Shown here one piece after another: positions 25,983 to 31,275 of a stretch of DNA of 31,275 bases. Made by a program: the position numbers and the translations under genes. The notes beneath the pieces were generated by a model. It was not told where the DNA came from. It saw only the letters and a list, made by a program, of their open reading frames with translations, and did no database searches. Source of the stretch: Exiguobacterium sp. AM39-5BH. GTDB taxonomy: Bacteria > Bacillota > Bacilli > Exiguobacteriales > Exiguobacteriaceae. Location of the stretch: positions 1 through 31,275 of the forward strand of contig NZ_QSGS01000019.1 in the NCBI RefSeq assembly GCF_003467445.1. The letters run 5' to 3'. Position 1 is the first letter of the stretch. The number at the start of each line of letters is the position of its first letter.

Positions 25983-27455
25983 TTATGCTTGTTCGAGCGT
26001 CTGTTTGAACGAACGCACCGTCTCCGTGAGCGTCGCCACATCGAGACCGAACACGTCGGCACAGTCGTCGAGGATGCGCGCGTCCCGTTTCGCATAGAAC
26101 ATCCAGACGAGAGCCGCGGCCGATGCCGTCACGTCCTCGAATGACGCGCCGGCAAGGAGCAAATGCGCAAACCGTTCATAGAAGTCACCTTCAAGGCTCA
26201 TCTGCTCCGCTTCCGTCACTTCCGTCTCGGCGAGCAGGAGCGCGTCATAGGCCCGCGCAATTCGAGCGTCGCCCGTGAACGGGGCCCCACAAATCTCGGC
26301 ACGGCACTTCTCGGCGAAAGCGAGCACCGTCTCATTGTCGGTGATGCCGTTCGTCAACGCGAGTGCCTCGAACGCCTCATCATCGGCAAGTTTCGAGATA
26401 ATTCGGATAATCTCGATTCGAGCCGCGTCTTCTTCTTGACGTAGCCCTTGGACGAGTGCCGCGCGGAACTCGAGGTTATCACGAATGTCGTACGGACTCT
26501 TCTCTTCGAACTGTTTCAATTCGTCACTGTTCAAATAGGTAGCCGCTTCTTCAAGACGCCCTGTCTTGTAGGCGGATACGCTGAGCCAATGCCCGAACAG
26601 TGGATCCCCACAGAATCCGCGGTCTTTCAAGAGACGGAGTTCTTCGTACGCATGGTTGTATTGACCGACGAGCGCGAGTGTCGTGGCAAGTTTATAGCGT
26701 AAGTCGAACTGGAGCGGACGGACACGAGTCAACGGGCCCGACAGTTGAAGCGCAGCTTCCGATTGGCCGGCTTCGTGCAACAACAGAATCGTGTTCAAGA
26801 GCGCGTGCAGATTGCCCGGATTCTCATCGAGCACGTACTCGAGTGTCTCGAACGCCGCTTTGTCATTGCCGAGATAAAAGTTGACGACAGCCAAATTGTT
26901 ATAGGCTGGCCAAAAGCGTGGATAGCAGTCGATCAGCCGTTCAAGCGTCGACTTGGCAGCGAAAAGACGGCCTTTGTCGATATGCTGTTGGGCTTCCGTG
27001 TGCCACGTGATTAACTCATCTTCTTCTTCATCTTCAAGTTCTTGCTCGAGTTCGATTAATTCTAACAGCGACTGGACCGAATCCGCATACTGTCCGTGCG
27101 CCTCGACTTCGAGGTAACGGTTCGCATACATCGCCGCTTCTTCATATAAAGAGATATAAGCACAGTTGCTCGCAAGGTGATAGAAGGCCTCTGTTGACGT
27201 CTCATCGAGTTCAAGCACCCGTTTCCACACGTCATTGGCGTGATAGATTTCCCCTACTTCAAATAACAGTTCAGCGTACTGTTTGTGATAGTCGACGCGA
27301 TGCGCTGCAGCGGCAGTTGCTTCAGCCATGAAAAAAGTCGCTTCATCTAGGCGACCTTCACGTAATGCACGACGACCTCTATAGTAGTGGAGCTCCGCGG
27401 CGAGCGGAGATTCTGGTTCGGGTAGCGTCATTACTGATTCATAGTTCGCTTCCAT
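25983..27455 (-). CDS. Tetratricopeptide-repeat protein (YvcD-like)
   Basis: A 490-residue soluble protein made largely of helical TPR-type repeats, such as ALREGRLDEATFFMAEATAA, LLFEVGEIYHANDVWKRVLE and LDETSTEAFYHLASNCAYIS. TPR solenoids bind protein partners. An acidic linker (ELEQELEDEEEDEL) at about 137-150 divides two repeat blocks. No signal peptide or membrane helix is seen. GGAGG lies about 10 bases before the ATG. The gene has its own likely promoter (27505-27533) and leads into trxB. The same pairing exists in B. subtilis, where the TPR gene has no firmly assigned role. Confidence 0.88.
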   Translation of the reverse strand: MEANYESVMTLPEPESPLAAELHYYRGRRALREGRLDEATFFMAEATAAAAHRVDYHKQYAELLFEVGEIYHANDVWKRVLELDETSTEAFYHLASNCAYISLYEEAAMYANRYLEVEAHGQYADSVQSLLELIELEQELEDEEEDELITWHTEAQQHIDKGRLFAAKSTLERLIDCYPRFWPAYNNLAVVNFYLGNDKAAFETLEYVLDENPGNLHALLNTILLLHEAGQSEAALQLSGPLTRVRPLQFDLRYKLATTLALVGQYNHAYEELRLLKDRGFCGDPLFGHWLSVSAYKTGRLEEAATYLNSDELKQFEEKSPYDIRDNLEFRAALVQGLRQEEDAARIEIIRIISKLADDEAFEALALTNGITDNETVLAFAEKCRAEICGAPFTGDARIARAYDALLLAETEVTEAEQMSLEGDFYERFAHLLLAGASFEDVTASAAALVWMFYAKRDARILDDCADVFGLDVATLTETVRSFKQTLEQA

Positions 27456-27504
27456 ATTCTAAATCCTCCACATCATCTCTAAATCTTTTTTAGTTGCAGG
27501 GTTA

Positions 27505-27533
27505 AGAATACCGCACTCAAACAGTGAGAGCAA
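27505..27533 (-). promoter_or_regulatory. Probable promoter of the TPR-trxB unit
   Basis: TTGCTC (27533-27528), a 17-base spacer and TATTCT (27510-27505) on the minus strand lie 50 bases before the TPR-protein start codon. Confidence 0.5.
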
Positions 27534-27650
27534 CTGAAAAACTTAAAAAAAATCGGCACTATATTCTTTCTATAATGAATATATTTTGCTAGGTATCTAA
27601 AATGCTTTTTGGCAAAAACATGGAGTTTTTAAGTTATCGCCAATAGACAC

Positions 27651-27686
27651 AAAAAAACGGCATCACCTTTAAAAAAAGTAATACCG
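27651..27686 (-). terminator. Terminator of the hprK-lgt-ppaX-acyltransferase operon
   Basis: CGGTATTAC and GTGATGCCG pair, extended inward by TTT/AAA, and are followed by seven T residues on the minus strand. It lies about 60 bases after the acyltransferase stop. Confidence 0.8.
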
Positions 27687-27749
27687 CTCTAGTAATTTTA
27701 TGTGGATAAGGATATCTTGACCTCAAAATGATTTCCCACTAAATTGTGT

Positions 27750-28232
27750 CTATTTCGTGTCGATAGCTTGGAGCTTTGCGCCAACGACGCGCTCTCCGGG
27801 CAAGACATTGCGATGCACGACCGCACCGGCACCAATGACGGCCCGGTCGCCGATTGTGACACCAGGAAGAATCGTCACGTTCGCCCCGATCAACACCTCG
27901 TTGCCGATGTGGACATCTCCGATCCGGTATTCGTCGACAAGATACTCATGACAGAGAATCGTCGAGTTGAACCCGATGACCGTGTTGCGGCCGATCGAGA
28001 TCCGCTCCGGGAACATGACGTCCGGTGTCACCATGAGGGCGAGCGCACTATATTCCCCAATCCGCATCCCGAGGAAAGTCTGGTACAACCAACGCTTCCC
28101 TTTGACGGACGGGAAGTAGCGGCCGATCAAGACGACGGTCGTGTTTTTGAAGACCCGCAGGAAACGGATCGTTCGATACATCTGCCAGAGCGGGTTCGGC
28201 CCGTCGAGACGAAACCGTTCCGTCTTACGCAT
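27750..28232 (-). CDS. Hexapeptide-repeat acyltransferase (YvoF-like)
   Basis: A 160-residue left-handed beta-helix acyltransferase. Hexapeptide repeats run from about residue 77 (ISIGRNTVIGFNSTIL) through VHIGNEVLIGANVTILPGVT to IGDRAVIGAGAVVHRNVLPG, the donor-binding loop being typical of the NodL/LacA/maltose acetyltransferase group. The basic N-terminus (MRKTERFRLDG, then WQMYRTIRFLRVFKN) may sit at the membrane. The ATG at 28232 overlaps the end of ppaX by 8 bases and has AGGTC about 8 bases upstream, so it is coupled to ppaX. The order matches B. subtilis hprK-lgt-yvoD-ppaX-yvoF. The acceptor is unknown. Confidence 0.87.
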   Translation of the reverse strand: MRKTERFRLDGPNPLWQMYRTIRFLRVFKNTTVVLIGRYFPSVKGKRWLYQTFLGMRIGEYSALALMVTPDVMFPERISIGRNTVIGFNSTILCHEYLVDEYRIGDVHIGNEVLIGANVTILPGVTIGDRAVIGAGAVVHRNVLPGERVVGAKLQAIDTK

Positions 28233-28875
28233 GGACCGTGACCTCATCGAGCCACGCTTCAAAATGTTCCATCGAGTCGATGATGACGTCCGGCTCGAGC
28301 GCTTCCAAGAAAGCGCGGCCTTTCAATGCCCAGCCGACGGCGACCGTCTTCGTGCCGGCGTTCTTCCCGCTGAAGATGTCCGTGTCGTTATCGCCGACCA
28401 TGACGGCGCGGTCCGCTGTCGACCCGAGCGCATGAAGCGCCCGCTCGACCGGCTCGGCGTGCGGTTTTTCATGCACGACGTCGTCGGCCGTGATGACGAC
28501 ATCGAACAAATGGTCAATCTTGAACAAACGCAACCCTTGCTCGACGACGGGACGACCTTTTGACGTGACGACGCCCATCTTGTAGCCTTTGGCATGGAGG
28601 CGGTGCAATCCGTCGATCACACCCGGATATTCGGCGACGAGCTGGTCATGCATGGCGATGTTGAAACTGCGATAGAACGCCTGCATCTCTTTCCATTCCG
28701 GCTCGTTGAGCGCTTTGAACGACTTTTCAAGCGTCGGACCAATGAACGGAAAGATATCCTCATCGCGGTACGTCTCACCTGGGAAATAATAGCCGAGCGT
28801 ATGGCGGAAGCTCGCGATGATAAGCGGGTTCGTATCGAGCAACGTACCGTCCAAATCGAATAAAAGTGTATCCAT
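28225..28875 (-). CDS. ppaX: Pyrophosphatase PpaX (HAD family)
   Basis: PpaX hydrolyses the pyrophosphate released when HPr kinase/phosphorylase dephosphorylates HPr-Ser-P. The 216 residues have the HAD motif I FDLDGTLLDTN (Asp7, Asp9), motif II VVTSKG, the conserved Lys in EKPHAEP, and motif III MVGDNDTDIFSGKNAGTKT. Length and motifs match the PpaX subgroup, and the operon with hprK makes this specific role likely; otherwise it could be a phosphoglycolate phosphatase. The start codon overlaps the lgt stop (TAATG). Confidence 0.92.
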   Translation of the reverse strand: MDTLLFDLDGTLLDTNPLIIASFRHTLGYYFPGETYRDEDIFPFIGPTLEKSFKALNEPEWKEMQAFYRSFNIAMHDQLVAEYPGVIDGLHRLHAKGYKMGVVTSKGRPVVEQGLRLFKIDHLFDVVITADDVVHEKPHAEPVERALHALGSTADRAVMVGDNDTDIFSGKNAGTKTVAVGWALKGRAFLEALEPDVIIDSMEHFEAWLDEVTVHA

Positions 28876-29693
28876 TACTCAAACAGTCCTTTCTCTGAAG
28901 GATCCTCATATCGTTTTGCTTTGCGGCGGACGATTATCATGACGACACCGAACACGATCATCGCGATCGAGACGAGTTGTGCCGTCCGGAGATCACCGGC
29001 CATCAAGCTATCGGTCCGCAGTCCTTCGATATAGAAGCGACCGATCGAGTACCAGACGAGATACGACAAGAAGATATAGCCGCGCGGCGGGTTGCCGACC
29101 ATCCGCCATACGACGAGCAAGATGACGCCGATGATGTTCCAGACGCTCTCAAACAAGAACGTCGGCAAATAGTAGGCCCCGTCGATATACATCTGATTGA
29201 CGATCCAGTCCGGGAGGAATAGCGTCTCTTTCAAGACACGGCTCGTCGTCTCGGCACCGTGCGCCTCTTGGTTCATGAAGTTGCCCCAGCGTCCGACCGC
29301 CTGTCCGAGAAGGAGTGACGGCGCGAGGATGTCCGTGATTTTCCAAAACGACATCGACTTGCGCATGCAATAGATGACGACGACGAGGAGCGCCCCGAAA
29401 ATCGCGCCATGAATGGCGATCCCCCCTTGCCGGATGTCGATGATTTGGCCGAGGTTCTCGCTATAGTAGTCCCACTGGAAAGTGACGTAATAAATCCGTG
29501 CGAAGACGATACTGATCGGAATCGACCAGATGATGACATCGACGACCCGTTCTGAATCGTAGTTGAGGCGTTTCGCCTCGAACAAGGCGAGGATGAGGCC
29601 GAGCATCGCCCCGAAGGCGATGATTATACCGTACCAATAAATCGGGAGCGACCCGATCTCAAACGCGACGCGGTCAAATGTTGGTTCTACCAT
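28875..29693 (-). CDS. lgt: Prolipoprotein diacylglyceryl transferase
   Basis: Lgt transfers diacylglycerol from phosphatidylglycerol to the lipobox cysteine of prelipoproteins, the first step of lipoprotein maturation in the plasma membrane. The 272 residues have seven predicted membrane segments and the signature GRWGNFMNQEAHG (134-146), with IAIHGAIFG upstream carrying the conserved His. The C-terminus is basic and cytoplasmic (RRKAKRYEDPSEK). The ATG overlaps the hprK stop by one base (TAATG), as ppaX does with lgt. This is a chain of coupled genes. The hprK-lgt pairing is common in Firmicutes. Confidence 0.97.
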   Translation of the reverse strand: MVEPTFDRVAFEIGSLPIYWYGIIIAFGAMLGLILALFEAKRLNYDSERVVDVIIWSIPISIVFARIYYVTFQWDYYSENLGQIIDIRQGGIAIHGAIFGALLVVVIYCMRKSMSFWKITDILAPSLLLGQAVGRWGNFMNQEAHGAETTSRVLKETLFLPDWIVNQMYIDGAYYLPTFLFESVWNIIGVILLVVWRMVGNPPRGYIFLSYLVWYSIGRFYIEGLRTDSLMAGDLRTAQLVSIAMIVFGVVMIIVRRKAKRYEDPSEKGLFE

Positions 29694-30631
29694 TATTCCA
29701 TATCCCCTTCGTTATCATGTATGGCGTTCGCGAGCCGTTCCGCGAACTCCTCAGCCGTGTTGATGCCCATGTTCTGGAGACGATAGTTCATCGCCGCGAC
29801 CTCGACAATGACGGCCAAGTTGCGTCCCGGCCGGACCGGAATCGTCAAGAACGGCACTTCGCTGTCGATGATTTTCATCGTGTTATGGTCGAGCCCGACG
29901 CGGTCATACACTTTGTTCGCGTCCCAGTTTTCAAGGTTGATAATCAAGCTGATTTTCTTGTGCGAACGGACGGCACCAGCACCGAACAGTGTCATGACAT
30001 CGATGATGCCGATGCCGCGAATCTCGAGTAAATGCCGGATCAGCTTCGGTGCCGAACCGACGAGCAGCTGGTCCCCGGTCTGACGAATCTCGACCGAGTC
30101 ATCGGCGACGAGGCGATGGCCCCGCTTGACGAGCTCAAGGGCGGTCTCCGATTTCCCGACACCACTCTGTCCTTTGATCAGTACGCCGACGCCGTAGATG
30201 TCGACGAGCACCCCGTGCATCGCCGTCATTGGAGCGAGTTCCATCTCGAGGAAGTTCGTGATTTGTGACTCGATCGACGTCGTCATCGCGTTCGTGCGCA
30301 TGAGCGGGACGTTCGCCGCTTCGGCTTCTTCTTCAATCTCTTTCGGGACGTCGAAGCCGCGCGTGATGAGGATGCCCGGTGTCGATTCCGTGCATAAAAT
30401 CTTCGCCCGTTCCCGCCGTCTCTCTTCTGACAAGCTGGCATAGAACGTAAGCTCGGTCTTCCCGAGCACTTGAAGACGATTTTTCGCATAGTGAGTATAG
30501 TAGCCAGCGAGGACGAGCCCTGGGCGACTGAGATCCGGTGTGGCAACGGGACGATGGAGTCCTTCTTCCCCGGCAATGACTTGAAGTTTAAAGCGCTCAA
30601 CGAGTTGAGTCGTGCGTACAATGTTTTGCAT
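29693..30631 (-). CDS. hprK: HPr kinase/phosphorylase
   Basis: HprK phosphorylates Ser46 of HPr (and Crh) when glycolytic intermediates are high and reverses it when phosphate is high, driving CcpA carbon-catabolite repression. The 312 residues contain Walker A GQSGVGKS (154-161), [11 protein letters not shown], and the family signature [30 protein letters not shown] lies about 6 bases before the ATG. It heads the operon hprK-lgt-ppaX-acyltransferase. Its product senses flux through the pathway encoded by the gap-eno operon in this window. Confidence 0.97.
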   Translation of the reverse strand: MQNIVRTTQLVERFKLQVIAGEEGLHRPVATPDLSRPGLVLAGYYTHYAKNRLQVLGKTELTFYASLSEERRRERAKILCTESTPGILITRGFDVPKEIEEEAEAANVPLMRTNAMTTSIESQITNFLEMELAPMTAMHGVLVDIYGVGVLIKGQSGVGKSETALELVKRGHRLVADDSVEIRQTGDQLLVGSAPKLIRHLLEIRGIGIIDVMTLFGAGAVRSHKKISLIINLENWDANKVYDRVGLDHNTMKIIDSEVPFLTIPVRPGRNLAVIVEVAAMNYRLQNMGINTAEEFAERLANAIHDNEGDME

Positions 30632-30657
30632 AAGTATCTGCCCCTTTCACGCTCATT

Positions 30658-30689
30658 ATTGTATCATAGCTCTTCTGGAGAAGCGTCAA
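30658..30689 (-). promoter_or_regulatory. Likely promoter region of hprK operon
   Basis: TTGACG (30689-30684) is followed on the minus strand by overlapping -10 candidates TATGAT (15-base spacer) and TACAAT (20-base spacer). Neither has the ideal spacing, so the exact -10 is unsure. Confidence 0.45.
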
Positions 30690-30733
30690 CGAAAGTGAGC
30701 CGAAACGTGTCGAATAAAAGAGTTGAAACTAAA

Positions 30734-30762
30734 TTGTGCCAATTGCGTAGAACGGGTATAGA
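30734..30762 (+). promoter_or_regulatory. Possible promoter of the plus-strand membrane gene
   Basis: TTGTGC (30734-30739), a 17-base spacer and TATAGA (30757-30762) lie 21 bases before the ATG at 30784, divergent from hprK. Confidence 0.45.
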
Positions 30763-30783
30763 CGAATAGGGAGGTGAAATCAC

Positions 30784-31140
30784 ATGAATTCACTATTTTG
30801 GATTGCCATTGTCTTTATTTTTATCGTCGGGATCGCGGCGCTCGTCTACTTGGTCAAGTCACTGTTTGACATGTGGCGCGAGTATGCCGCGACGAAGAAC
30901 GAGACGGTGCTCTTATTGTTCATCTTGAACATCGTCGGCTTGTTCTTGTCTGGGTCGCTCTTATCCATGATCGTCGCCATCATCTTCTATTGGAAACGGT
31001 CGAAAACGATGCGTAACCTCGGCATTTTCTTGCTTATCGCCGGACCGGTCCTCTTCATCCTGCTCATCATCGGCTCGTTCACATTGTATGACGGTCAAAT
31101 GATGGATTGGGAACAGATGGAGTATCAAATGAATCTATGA
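30784..31140 (+). CDS. Small integral membrane protein of unknown function (118 aa)
   Basis: The product has three predicted membrane helices: about 5-25 (FWIAIVFIFIVGIAALVYLV), about 42-67 (VLLLFILNIVGLFLSGSLLS) and about 78-99 (LGIFLLIAGPVLFILLIIGS). A basic loop with YWKRSKTMRN separates the last two, and the acidic methionine-rich tail ends QMMDWEQMEYQMNL. GGGAGGTGA lies about 6 bases before the ATG, a strong ribosome site. It is divergent from hprK and followed by a terminator. I do not recognise the family. Confidence 0.82.
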   Translation: MNSLFWIAIVFIFIVGIAALVYLVKSLFDMWREYAATKNETVLLLFILNIVGLFLSGSLLSMIVAIIFYWKRSKTMRNLGIFLLIAGPVLFILLIIGSFTLYDGQMMDWEQMEYQMNL

Positions 31141-31210
31141 CATGACAAAAACCCGGAGGCACTTGCCGAGGGCACTGAAAAACCCCCGCTCTATCGAGCG
31201 TGAGAACGTG

Positions 31211-31257
31211 AAAAAGGCGATTGGCCCGACTTGTGTCGGGACGATCGCCTTTTTTCC
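31211..31257. terminator. Strong terminator, probably bidirectional
   Basis: AAAAAGGCGAT with ATCGCCTTTTT and the inner CCCGAC/GTCGGG form a long stem; both strands end in a T-run. It closes the plus-strand membrane gene and may also end a minus-strand unit beyond the window. Confidence 0.88.
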
Positions 31258-31275
31258 TTGCCTTTAATCTGTTTC

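Larger units (their letters stand above)
27456..27749. other. 294-base AT-rich intergenic region
   Basis: It contains the likely promoter of the TPR gene (27505-27533), the terminator of the hprK operon (27651-27686) and, between them, an AT-rich stretch. That stretch has ATATTC (27561-27566) and GAATAT (27577-27582) flanking a TATAAT. No credible ORF is seen. It separates two minus-strand operons. Confidence 0.6.

Noticed and set aside
30754..30759. GGGTAT as a sigma-B -10 for the plus-strand membrane gene
   Set aside because: No GTTT-type -35 at the proper distance; the SigA reading with TTGTGC-17-TATAGA fits as well or better.

Overview
The window looks chromosomal and comes from a low-to-mid GC Firmicute of order Bacillales, most likely Exiguobacterium. 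This rests on three things: gene order matching Bacillus subtilis blocks (secG-yvaK-rnr-smpB-ssrA, cggR-gap-pgk-tpiA-gpmI-eno, yvcD-trxB, yvcJKL, hprK-lgt-ppaX-yvoF), SigA-type promoters with AGGAGG-like ribosome sites, and a tmRNA tag readable as GKTNTQLAAA, which I recall as the Exiguobacterium tag. Nearly all genes are on the minus strand. The exceptions are tRNA-Arg, clpP and the last small membrane protein gene.

Region by region, from low to high coordinates. 1-830 is AT-rich and almost gene-free. It holds a diverged copy of the last ~125 bases of the tmRNA gene and a 51-residue basic ORF, and looks like the worn edge of an element once inserted at the 3' end of ssrA. 829-5236 is the RNA-surveillance and secretion block: ssrA, smpB, rnr, a carboxylesterase and secG. 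5310-9701 carries a YitT-type membrane protein and a galU plus two-glycosyltransferase operon for a surface polysaccharide or glycolipid. 9786-10958 holds a 30-residue membrane peptide gene, an APH-fold kinase gene and an interspersed palindromic repeat. 11050-18171 is the glycolytic operon, with a promoter and CggR-like operator ahead of cggR. 18177-19581 encodes a glutaredoxin-like protein and a short sigma-54. 19656-20543 holds tRNA-Arg(CCG) and clpP with an inverted-repeat operator over its -35 box. 20542-21899 holds a membrane-anchored unknown, a UPF0316 protein and an orphan ribbon-helix-helix protein. 21981-25914 is whiA-yvcK-rapZ, then trxB. 25983-27455 encodes a TPR protein. 27750-30631 is the tightly coupled hprK-lgt-ppaX-acyltransferase operon. 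30784-31140 is a divergent small membrane protein.

Most of the window is conserved core genome: lower glycolysis and its regulator, tmRNA rescue with RNase R, ClpP proteolysis, thioredoxin reduction, lipoprotein maturation and carbon-catabolite signalling through HPr kinase. I see no phage, transposase, CRISPR or defence system, and no clearly new multi-gene system. The points most worth following are the displaced tmRNA 3' end, the interspersed repeat after eno, the clpP operator architecture, the short sigma-54 and several small unassigned ORFs.
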